In this document: one piece after another, positions 1 to 5,428 of the stretch | How the letters are laid out: every line of letters begins with the position of its first letter | Numbering within the stretch: the stretch's first letter is position 1 | Assembly (NCBI GenBank): GCA_025057735.1 | Contig: JANWUU010000403.1 | Location: 1 to 5,428 of the forward strand | DNA from: Burkholderiaceae bacterium | GTDB lineage: Bacteria; Pseudomonadota; Gammaproteobacteria; Burkholderiales; Burkholderiaceae | Length of the DNA stretch: 5,428 bases | Direction: 5' to 3' | The notes under the pieces: model-generated | Told to the model about the DNA's origin: nothing | Seen by the model: only the letters and a program-made list of their open reading frames with translations | Database searches by the model: none | Made by a program: the position numbers and the translations under genes

Positions 1-6
1 ACGGCG

Positions 7-15
7 TGCGAGAAT
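7..15 (+). promoter_or_regulatory. putative extended -10 promoter element of the membrane/spermidine-synthase-like gene
   Basis: TGC followed by GAGAAT (hexamer 10-15) resembles an extended -10 element, with 4 of 6 matches to TATAAT plus the upstream TG. Transcription would start near position 22, only about 7 bases before the ATG at 29, so the leader would be very short. No Shine-Dalgarno is visible between the box and the start, which fits. The -35 region would lie left of the window and cannot be judged. The call rests on the motif and its similarity to the boxes before the third and fourth genes. Confidence 0.4.
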
Positions 16-28
16 CGCGCCCCTTTTC

Positions 29-2143
29 ATGCGCACGGCCCGCATGGCACTGGTCGCCCTCACGATCTTCCTGTCGGCCTTCCTGCTGTTCCTGGTGCAG
101 CCGGTCGTCGCCAAGCAGATCCTGCCGTGGTTCGGCGGCACCTCGGCCGTGTGGACCACCTGCATGGTCTTCTTCCAGGTACTGCTGCTCGGCGGCTATG
201 CCTACGCGCACGGCATCACGCGCCTGGGCGCCACCACGCAGGCGCGCCTGCACACGGCGCTGCTGGCGGCCAGCCTCGCATTCCTGCCGATCGTCGCGCG
301 CGAGTCGCTCGCGCCGGCCGGCGAGGAGGACGCGGCGCTTGCGATCATCGCGCTGCTGGCCGCCACGGTCGGGCTGCCGTACTTCCTGCTGTCGAGCACC
401 GGCCCGCTGCTGCAGCGCTGGGTCGCGCACCGCTTCCCGGAGAAAACGGTCTACCGGCTGTTCGCGGTGTCGAATTTCGGCTCGCTGCTCGGCCTGCTGG
501 CGTTTACGTTCGCGATCGAACCGTTCGCCGATGCGCACACGCAGGCCTACGTCTGGAGCGCCGCCTACGCGGTGTTCGCGCTCGCCAGCGCCACTCTCGC
601 CTGGCAGGCGCGCCGCGCCGCCGCGCCGCCCCTCGCGCCGGCCCCCGCCGGTGCGGCGGCGGTGGCGGAGCCGCCGCCGCGCCCCGGCGACTATGCGCTG
701 TGGCTGGCGCTGGCGGCGCTCGGCTCGGTGCTGCTGCTGGCCGCCACCGCGCACATCACGCAGAACATCGCCTCCGTGCCGTTCTTGTGGGTGTTGCCGC
801 TGGCGCTGTACCTGCTCACCTTCGTGCTCGCGTTCGAGGGCCGCGGTGGCCGCGGGCTGTACGACCCGCGCTGGGGCATTTACGCGGCGCTCGCCTTCGC
901 GGTGGCGATGGCCGCCGGGTTGTCCGCCTCGCGCGGCGTGCTGGACGTGACGCTGGCGATCCCGCTGTACAGCGCCGGCGTGTTCTTCGGCTGCCTGTTT
1001 TGTCACGGCGAGCTCGCCAGCCGCAAGCCGGCGCCGCGCTACCTGACGCACTTCTACTTGACGGTGTCCGCCGGCGGCGCGCTCGGCGGGTTGTTCGTCG
1101 GTCTGCTCGCCCCGCGCATCTTTCCGGCCTATTACGAGCTGCCGCTGGCGCTGTTCGCGCTGTGCGCGCTCGCGCTGTGGGCCGCGTGGACCGACCAACG
1201 CCTGGTCGGCCCCTGGATCGTCGGCACCGCGCTGACGGCGGCGGTGGCCACCACCGCCACCGCCTATTACGGCTGGCAGTACGTGCAGTTCCTGCGCGGC
1301 GACGTCATCGTGATGCAGCGCAATTTCTACGGCACCCTGCGGGTGCGCGAACAGGGCAGCGGCGAGCGGCAGATCCGCCGCCTGCTGCATGGCGTGATCC
1401 TGCACGGCGAGCAGCCGACCGCCGGCCCCGAGCGCTACGAGCCGGGCAGCTACTACGCGCGCTCCTCGGGCATCGGCCTCGCGATCGAAGCGCAGCAGGC
1501 GCGCGGACCGGTGCGCATCGGCGTGGTCGGCCTGGGGGTCGGCACGCTGGCCGCCTACGGCCGCGCGGGCGACGTGCTGCGTTTCTACGAGCTCGATCCG
1601 GACGTGTTGCAGATCGCGCAGCGCGACTTCGGCTACCTGTCGCATACCCGCGCGCGGGTGGAATTCGCGCTCGGCGACGCGCGGCTGTCGCTGGCGCGCG
1701 AACTGCGCGCCGGGCAGGCGCAGCGTTTCGACGTGCTGGCGATCGACGCGTTCTCCAGCGACTCCATCCCCGTGCACCTGCTGACGCGCGAGGCCGTCGC
1801 GTTGTACCGCCAGCATCTGGCGCCGGACGGGATCCTCGCGGTGCACATTTCCAACCGCTTCCTCGACCTGCAGCCGGTGCTGGCGAACATCGCCGCCGCG
1901 CTCGGCATGATGGCCGTGCACGTGGCGGATTCGCCCTCCGAGGACAGCAGCGCCTCCAGCACCGACTGGGTGCTGCTGGCCGAGCGCGCCGAGACCTTGG
2001 CGCGCCCGCCGTTGGCGGAACGCGCCGAGCCACTGGCGCCCCGGCCCGAGCTGTCGCTGTGGACCGACCGCTTCAACAACCTGCTGGACGTGCTGAAGAC
2101 GAGCCCGCGGCAGGCGCTCAAGTCGTTGCTGTTTCCGGACTAG
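29..2143 (+). CDS. fused multi-pass membrane protein / spermidine-synthase-like protein
   Basis: This 704-residue protein has two parts. Residues 1 to about 415 are membrane-embedded, with about 12-13 hydrophobic segments (roughly 7-27, 38-60, 75-91, 102-122, 143-165, 174-193, 222-240, 250-269, 282-300, 306-325, 340-361, 371-388, 393-413). They carry motifs I recall from the family annotated as fused MFS/spermidine synthase: SSTGPLLQRW (122-131), SNFGSLLGLLAF (148-159), FLWVLPLALYLL (252-263), CHGELA (325-330) and SAGGALGGLFV (347-357). Residues about 425-690 form a class I Rossmann domain like spermidine synthase. It has the nucleotide loop VVGLGVGT (499-506), an acidic ELDP (521-524), GDAR (549-552) and DAFSSDSIP (573-581) where spermidine synthases have their catalytic Asp segment. 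A proline/alanine-rich stretch (about 196-220) splits the membrane half. Polyamine synthesis is not established for this fused family, so substrate and transport role are unknown. ATG 29 is the first in-frame ATG; codon 6 (position 44) is an alternative. No in-frame stop occurs between it and the window edge, so a start further upstream is not excluded. Confidence 0.9.
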   Translation: MRTARMALVALTIFLSAFLLFLVQPVVAKQILPWFGGTSAVWTTCMVFFQVLLLGGYAYAHGITRLGATTQARLHTALLAASLAFLPIVARESLAPAGEEDAALAIIALLAATVGLPYFLLSSTGPLLQRWVAHRFPEKTVYRLFAVSNFGSLLGLLAFTFAIEPFADAHTQAYVWSAAYAVFALASATLAWQARRAAAPPLAPAPAGAAAVAEPPPRPGDYALWLALAALGSVLLLAATAHITQNIASVPFLWVLPLALYLLTFVLAFEGRGGRGLYDPRWGIYAALAFAVAMAAGLSASRGVLDVTLAIPLYSAGVFFGCLFCHGELASRKPAPRYLTHFYLTVSAGGALGGLFVGLLAPRIFPAYYELPLALFALCALALWAAWTDQRLVGPWIVGTALTAAVATTATAYYGWQYVQFLRGDVIVMQRNFYGTLRVREQGSGERQIRRLLHGVILHGEQPTAGPERYEPGSYYARSSGIGLAIEAQQARGPVRIGVVGLGVGTLAAYGRAGDVLRFYELDPDVLQIAQRDFGYLSHTRARVEFALGDARLSLARELRAGQAQRFDVLAIDAFSSDSIPVHLLTREAVALYRQHLAPDGILAVHISNRFLDLQPVLANIAAALGMMAVHVADSPSEDSSASSTDWVLLAERAETLARPPLAERAEPLAPRPELSLWTDRFNNLLDVLKTSPRQALKSLLFPD

Positions 2144-2217
2144 AGGGTTCGTCCTAGCGCGGCTCTTGCCGGCGCGCGGCGCCCGCTGATAGCTTTCGGA
2201 CCGTCTCGGAGCGAGCG
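2144..2217 (+). other. intergenic gap with weak hairpin and possible -10
   Basis: This 74-base gap separates the fused membrane gene from the reductase gene. It contains a short all-GC hairpin (GGCGC 2171-2175, loop GCG, GCGCC 2179-2183) with no T-run directly after it, so it is at best a weak terminator. A poor -10-like stretch, GATAGCTT (2188-2195), follows. A reductase promoter here is possible but not convincing. Read-through from the upstream gene is equally compatible with what is seen. Confidence 0.3.
2208..2211 (+). promoter_or_regulatory. Shine-Dalgarno that fixes the GTG start of the reductase gene
   Basis: GGAG lies 6 bases before the GTG at 2218, which is good spacing. It supports GTG 2218 as the start, and the protein's dinucleotide-binding strand begins right after that codon. 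It is the only clear ribosome binding site in the window. Confidence 0.7.
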
Positions 2218-3168
2218 GTGATCTATTCGGAACGCAGCGCACTGGTGGTGGGCGCGGGTACGGTCGGCGCCGTACTCGGTGCGCGCCTGCTCGCCGCCGG
2301 CTGGCACGTCACGTTCCGCATCCGCCCGGAGACATTCCTTGCCTACCGCCGCCTCGGCTTGCTGGTGCGCAGCGCCAAAGGCGTGTTCAAGATCGAGGGC
2401 GAGCGCTTCATCTGCGACGCCGTGGCGCCGGGATCGCACGCGCTGGTGCTGCTGTGCACAAAGATGCCGGACTTCGAGCATGCGCTGCAGGCGGCGCAGG
2501 CCGACGACGACGGTCGGCGCATCTACGTGACGGTGCAAAACGGCCTGGCGGCGCCGGAGATGGCCGCGGCCCTGTTCGGTCACCGACGCGTGCTGGCCGG
2601 CGCCGCCGTCGTCAACGCCTACCGCGTGGGTCTGGGCGAGGTGCACATGCAGTCGGAGACGCGCCGGCTGGCGATCGCGCCGCTGCGCGCCGGCGATGCG
2701 CCGCTGGCGCAGGATGTAGCGGCGCGGCTGAGCGCCGCCGGCGTCGACGCGCCGACGCGGCCGGTGGCCACGCAGCTGCTGTGGGCCAAGTTCGTCGGCG
2801 TGGAGCCGCTCGCCACCACCTGTGCGGTGACGCGGATGACGCTGGGCGAGGTCCGGCGCACGCCGCACGCGCTGGTGATGTTGCGCGGGCTGTTCGAAGA
2901 GGTCTTCGCCGTCGGACGGGCGGCCGGCGTGCCGCTGACCGACGAGCTGTACGTGAAGCGCTGGCGCGCCTTTTTCGAGGCGCCGGAGAACATGCGGCCG
3001 TCGCTGGCGGAAGACCTGCAGCAGCAACGCCCGCACGAGCTGAACTGGCTCACTGGCGCGGTGGTCGCGCTGGCCGATCGCACGCGCACCGCCGCGCCGC
3101 TGCACCGGCGCGCGCTGCAGACGCTTGCTCGCGCGCCGGCCGAACACGGCGTCAGCCGCGCCGCTTGA
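2218..3168 (+). CDS. ketopantoate reductase (PanE/ApbA) family oxidoreductase
   Basis: This 316-residue protein is close to the usual ~300 for the family and is probably cytoplasmic. The N-terminal Rossmann domain opens with VVGAGTVG (10-17), the GxGxxG NAD(P)H loop; basic R34/R36 after the second strand could contact the NADPH phosphate. CTK (80-82) and VQNGL (106-110) match family positions of a substrate-side Lys and Asn. The C-terminal helical domain has LLWAKF with the likely catalytic Lys K191, then TRMTLGEV (205-212). It also has the late motif PSLAEDL (261-267) and HELNWLTGAVV (273-283), where E274 matches the conserved Glu. The region after K191 reads FVGVEPL and lacks the Asn four residues on that E. 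coli PanE uses, which is common in family paralogs. True ketopantoate reduction for pantothenate/CoA synthesis is therefore possible but unproven, and a related 2-oxoacid may be the substrate. No other pantothenate gene is nearby. The start is GTG with a good GGAG ribosome site. Confidence 0.88.
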   Translation: MIYSERSALVVGAGTVGAVLGARLLAAGWHVTFRIRPETFLAYRRLGLLVRSAKGVFKIEGERFICDAVAPGSHALVLLCTKMPDFEHALQAAQADDDGRRIYVTVQNGLAAPEMAAALFGHRRVLAGAAVVNAYRVGLGEVHMQSETRRLAIAPLRAGDAPLAQDVAARLSAAGVDAPTRPVATQLLWAKFVGVEPLATTCAVTRMTLGEVRRTPHALVMLRGLFEEVFAVGRAAGVPLTDELYVKRWRAFFEAPENMRPSLAEDLQQQRPHELNWLTGAVVALADRTRTAAPLHRRALQTLARAPAEHGVSRAA

Positions 3169-3177
3169 AGCGGTGCG
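3157..3177 (+). terminator. GC-rich hairpin over the reductase stop codon, possible weak terminator
   Basis: CGCGCCGCT (3157-3165) and AGCGGTGCG (3169-3177) form a 9-bp stem with one G-T wobble. The three-base loop is the TGA stop codon itself. There is no T-run afterwards (CTTCT follows), so it is not a classical intrinsic terminator. It may pause or attenuate transcription or protect the 3' end. It also covers the place where the next gene's -35 element would lie. Confidence 0.4.
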
Positions 3178-3190
3178 CTTCTGCGATACT
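3165..3190 (+). promoter_or_regulatory. putative extended -10 promoter of the SET gene
   Basis: TGC plus GATACT (3182-3190) gives 4 of 6 matches to TATAAT with an extended-TG element. A -35-like TTGAAG sits at 3165-3170, but the 14-base spacer is too short for an ideal promoter; the TG element could compensate. Transcription would start near 3197, giving a leader of about 23 bases with no Shine-Dalgarno before the ATG at 3220. This suggests the SET gene is transcribed on its own. Confidence 0.45.
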
Positions 3191-3219
3191 GCGCGGCCTT
3201 CGTTTCACCCGCTCGACGC

Positions 3220-3747
3220 ATGCCTGCGAGAAAAGTCTCTGCCACGAAGAAAGCCAACGCCCGCAAACGCACTGCCCGCCGCCATCGCCCCAAGCTGATC
3301 GTCAAGTCCTCGCGCATCCACGGCCGCGGCGTCTACGCCGGCCGCCGGTTCCGCGCCGGCGAACGGATCATCGAATACAAGGGCGAGATCATCACCTGGA
3401 AGGAATGCGACCGCCGCCCGCCGTCGGATCCGGACGATCCGAATCACACCTTCTATTTCGCCCTCTCCGACGGCAAGCGCGTGATCGACGCCAACGTCGG
3501 CGGCAACGCCGCGCGCTGGATCAACCACTCCTGCGATCCGAACTGCGAGACCGAGGAAGATGGCGACCGCGTCTGGATCCAGGCCATCCGCGACATCGCG
3601 CCGGGCGAAGAGCTGTCGTACGACTACGGGTTGATCATCGACGAGCGCATCACGCCGACGCTGAAGCGGCAGTACGCCTGCCGCTGCGGCGCGCCGAACT
3701 GCCGCGGCACGATGCTGGCGCTGCCCAAGCGGCGGCGCAAGACGTAA
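3220..3747 (+). CDS. stand-alone SET plus post-SET protein-lysine methyltransferase
   Basis: This 175-residue protein is nearly all SET domain and should transfer methyl groups from S-adenosylmethionine to lysine side chains of a protein. Visible motifs in order: a basic tail (1-25, rich in Lys/Arg); GRGVYA (35-40) for cofactor binding; GNAARWINHSCDPNC (95-109), whose N102-H103 bind cofactor; GEELSYDYG (129-137) with likely catalytic Y136; and post-SET CRCGAPNC (154-161). By homology C105, C154, C156 and C161 would bind a zinc ion. Y134 occupies the Phe/Tyr switch position; Tyr there favours monomethylation in MLL1 and SET8. The core most resembles eukaryotic Set1/MLL/Ash1-type SET domains. 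Another basic patch, KRRRKT, ends the protein. Such small SET proteins occur in scattered proteobacteria, and their targets are largely unknown. There is no signal peptide or membrane segment. Base composition resembles the neighbours, so I see no sign of recent transfer. The ATG is the only plausible start and lacks a Shine-Dalgarno. Confidence 0.92.
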   Translation: MPARKVSATKKANARKRTARRHRPKLIVKSSRIHGRGVYAGRRFRAGERIIEYKGEIITWKECDRRPPSDPDDPNHTFYFALSDGKRVIDANVGGNAARWINHSCDPNCETEEDGDRVWIQAIRDIAPGEELSYDYGLIIDERITPTLKRQYACRCGAPNCRGTMLALPKRRRKT

Positions 3748-3760
3748 ACGGACGACGCCG

Positions 3761-3782
3761 GCGCGCTCGCTAGACTGCGCGC
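3761..3782 (+). promoter_or_regulatory. putative -10 promoter of the copper ATPase gene, predicted leaderless
   Basis: TAGACT (3771-3776) is a 4 of 6 match to TATAAT, and only 6 bases separate it from the ATG at 3783. Transcription would therefore begin at or next to the start codon, predicting a leaderless message and explaining the absent Shine-Dalgarno. The box is bracketed by two GCGCGC hexamers (3761-3766 and 3777-3782), an inverted repeat that may be chance at this GC content. No convincing -35 element and no recognisable CueR- or CopY-type operator is seen in the 35-base gap. Confidence 0.5.
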
Positions 3783-5428
3783 ATGCCGCTCGAGCCCGCT
3801 GCCGTATCCCCCGCAGCCGCGCGGCGCTTCGTGCTGCCGGTGCAGGGCATGAGCTGCGCCAGTTGCGTGGCGCACGTGGAAAAGGCGCTGGCGGCGGTGC
3901 CGGGGGTGCGGCGCGTGGCGGTGAACCTGGCCACCGAGGCGGCCGCCATCGAGGCGGACCGCATCGACGCTCGGCAGCTCGTGACGGCGGTAGACGCCGC
4001 CGGCTATGCGGTGCCGACGCAGCGGCTCATGCTGTCGATCGAAGGCATGCACTGCGCGAGTTGCGTGGCGCGCGTCGAGCAGGCGCTGGTCGCCGTGCCG
4101 GGCGTGTTGTCGGCCAGTGTGAACCTGGCGCAGGAACGCGCCTACGTGGAGGCGGTCCGCGGCGCGGTCGATGAGGCGGCGCTGGCGGCCGCGGTGGCCG
4201 CCGCCGGTTACCGCGCGGCAAGCCTGTCGGCTGGCGAGGAGCCGGCAGCGGCGCACGCGGCGGCGCTTGCGCGCGATGCGGCGCTCGCGTTGGCGCTGGC
4301 CGCGCCACTGGCCGCGCCGATGGCGGGCGCCGCCTTCGGCTGGCACTGGACGCTGCCCGCCTGGCTGCAGTGGCTGCTCGCCACTCCGGTGCAACTCTGG
4401 TGCGCGCGTCATTTTTACGTGGCCGCCGCGCGCGCGCTGCGCGCCCGCACCGGCAACATGGATCTGCTGGTGACGCTGGGCACGCTCGCAGCCTACGGGT
4501 TGTCGCTCTACTTGTGGTGGCGCGGGCAGGGCGGCCATCTGTATTTCGAGGCCGCGGCGGTGGTGATCGCGCTGGTGCTGACCGGCCGGCTGCTGGAGGC
4601 GCGCGCCAAGCGCGCCACGACCGCCGCCGTGCGGCTGCTCGGACAGCTGCGTCCGCAGCAGGCGCGCGTGCTACGCGGCGGCGAGGAGATGCTGGTGCCT
4701 GTCGAGCAGGTTGCCGCCGGCGACGTGGTCATCGTGCTACCGGGCGAGCGCATTCCGGTGGACGGCATGATCCGCGCCGGTGCCACGGCCGTGGACGAAT
4801 CGCTGCTGACCGGCGAGAGCCTGCCGGTGTCGAAGGCGGCCGGCGACCGCGTCGCCGCCGGCGCGCTGAACGGCAGCGGCCGCATCGAGATCGTGACGAC
4901 CGCGGTCGGGGCGGACACGATGTTGGCGCAGATCGCCCGCTGGGTCGAGGACGCGCAGGCGGCCAAGGCCCCGATCCAGCGCCTGGTCGACCGCGTGGCC
5001 GCGGTGTTCGTGCCGGTGGTGCTGGCCATCGCGGCCGTCACCGTCGTCGGCTGGCTCGCCGCCGGCGCCAGCATCGAGACGGCGATCGTCGCCGCCGTCA
5101 GCGTGCTGGTGATCGCCTGTCCGTGCGCCCTCGGGCTCGCCACCCCGACGGCGATCGTGGCCGGCACCGGGGTGGCGGCGCGGCGCGGCATCCTGATCAA
5201 GGATGCCGAGGCGCTGGAGATCGCGTGCGCCGTGCGTGTGGTCGCATTCGACAAGACCGGCACACTGACCGAGGGCCGCCCGCGGGTGGCGGCCGTGGCC
5301 ACCGCCGAGGGTGTCGCGCGCGAGCAGGCGCTGGCGCTCGCCGCCGGCGCCGCCGCGGCCAGCAACCATCCGCTGGCGGCTGCGCTGCGCGCGCAGGCCG
5401 GTGCGGCCGACTGCGCGGTCGAGGAGGC
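3783..5428 (+). CDS. copA: copper-exporting P1B-type ATPase, N-terminal part (cut by window edge)
   Basis: The frame stays open from ATG 3783 to the window end, giving 548 codons of a protein that usually has about 800. It pumps Cu(I) out of the cytoplasm across the inner membrane at the cost of ATP. Two heavy-metal-associated domains come first, with ligand motifs GMSCASC (22-28) and GMHCASC (88-94). Membrane segments lie at about 164-185, 192-220, 226-247, 254-272, 413-435 and 437-460. The actuator domain has TGES (343-346). The sixth segment holds the metal-site CPC (446-448), followed by [10 protein letters not shown], which is the copper rather than the zinc/cadmium (ZntA) pattern. DKTGT (490-494) contains the phosphorylated Asp D490. 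SNHPLA (527-532) is the nucleotide-domain HP motif, more often SEHPL. The rest of the nucleotide domain, the P-domain hinge and the last two membrane helices with their copper ligands lie outside. No cueR, copper chaperone or oxidase gene is adjacent. Silver transport is also possible. Confidence 0.95.
   Translation, partial: MPLEPAAVSPAAARRFVLPVQGMSCASCVAHVEKALAAVPGVRRVAVNLATEAAAIEADRIDARQLVTAVDAAGYAVPTQRLMLSIEGMHCASCVARVEQALVAVPGVLSASVNLAQERAYVEAVRGAVDEAALAAAVAAAGYRAASLSAGEEPAAAHAAALARDAALALALAAPLAAPMAGAAFGWHWTLPAWLQWLLATPVQLWCARHFYVAAARALRARTGNMDLLVTLGTLAAYGLSLYLWWRGQGGHLYFEAAAVVIALVLTGRLLEARAKRATTAAVRLLGQLRPQQARVLRGGEEMLVPVEQVAAGDVVIVLPGERIPVDGMIRAGATAVDESLLTGESLPVSKAAGDRVAAGALNGSGRIEIVTTAVGADTMLAQIARWVEDAQAAKAPIQRLVDRVAAVFVPVVLAIAAVTVVGWLAAGASIETAIVAAVSVLVIACPCALGLATPTAIVAGTGVAARRGILIKDAEALEIACAVRVVAFDKTGTLTEGRPRVAAVATAEGVAREQALALAAGAAAASNHPLAAALRAQAGAADCAVEE
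3846..4106 (+). repeat. tandem duplication of the metal-binding domain within the copper ATPase gene
   Basis: Segments 3846-3908 and 4044-4106 begin the two metal-binding motifs 198 bases (66 codons) apart. Over these 63 bases, 52 match by my count, many at silent positions. The similarity drops quickly afterwards except around the shared VNLA stretch. This reflects duplication of the heavy-metal-associated domain, common in copper ATPases, possibly kept similar by gene conversion. Confidence 0.75.

Noticed and set aside
127..2157. 676-codon open frame on the + strand overlapping the fused membrane protein gene
   Set aside because: It is a shifted-frame shadow rich in Arg/Ala/Gly with no recognisable motif. 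The other frame has clear family motifs from end to end.
2168..2183. GC-rich hairpin after the first gene as an intrinsic terminator
   Set aside because: The stem is only 5 bp and no T-run follows directly. Such short stems arise by chance at this GC content, so it is noted only inside the intergenic entry.
2140..3147. 335-codon open frame on the - strand opposite the reductase gene
   Set aside because: Its low-complexity Arg/His/Gln-rich composition is typical of the antisense of GC-rich genes, while the + strand encodes a full reductase family protein.
29..3747. A two-enzyme S-adenosylmethionine-based system linking the spermidine-synthase-like and SET genes
   Set aside because: The folds are unrelated, the reductase gene lies between them, and the genes appear to have separate promoters. 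Proximity alone does not support a joint function.
2454..3773. 439-codon + strand frame running across the reductase and SET genes
   Set aside because: It is out of frame with both recognised proteins, is Arg/Ala-rich, and has no motif.
3624..4538. 304-codon open frame on the - strand across the SET and copper ATPase genes
   Set aside because: It spans the ends of two well-supported + strand genes and the gap between them, with no family motif.
4508..5365. 285-codon open frame on the - strand, Ala/Ser/Thr-rich, looking like a surface protein
   Set aside because: It lies wholly opposite the conserved copper ATPase core. The Ala/Thr/Ser richness follows from antisense reading of GC-rich Val/Ala/Gly/Arg codons.

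Overview
The window is very GC-rich (about 70% by eye) and tightly packed. Four genes lie on the + strand with gaps of 74, 51 and 35 bases, and the last runs off the right edge. The base composition, the strong third-position G/C bias and the gene families suggest a high-GC proteobacterium. A gammaproteobacterium of the Xanthomonadales/Nevskiales kind fits best, partly because of the short promoter-to-start style and the small stand-alone SET protein. That placement is inference from protein and promoter style, since no taxonomic marker gene is present.

Layout: (1) 29-2143, a large membrane protein with about 12-13 hydrophobic segments fused to a spermidine-synthase-like Rossmann domain. (2) 2218-3168, a ketopantoate-reductase-family (PanE/ApbA-like) NADPH-dependent oxidoreductase with a GTG start and a good Shine-Dalgarno. 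(3) 3220-3747, a 175-residue stand-alone SET plus post-SET protein-lysine methyltransferase with basic, histone-tail-like ends. (4) 3783-5428, the first 548 codons of a CopA-type copper-exporting P1B ATPase with two N-terminal heavy-metal-binding domains; its C-terminal part lies beyond the window.

The genes share a strand but do not look like one pathway. Genes 1, 3 and 4 each have a -10-like box (GAGAAT, GATACT, TAGACT) close to the start codon and no Shine-Dalgarno, which suggests separate promoters and short-leader or leaderless messages. Only gene 2 has a clear ribosome binding site. A GC-rich hairpin covers the stop codon of gene 2, just before the SET gene's promoter.

I found no RNA genes, insertion sequences, CRISPR arrays, attachment sites or signs of recent transfer. 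Many long reading frames in other frames and on the minus strand are shadows of GC-rich coding sequence. The item most worth following is the SET methyltransferase: its motifs are complete and eukaryote-like, its product preference can be predicted from one residue, and its bacterial substrate is unknown. I see no convincing multi-gene novel system.
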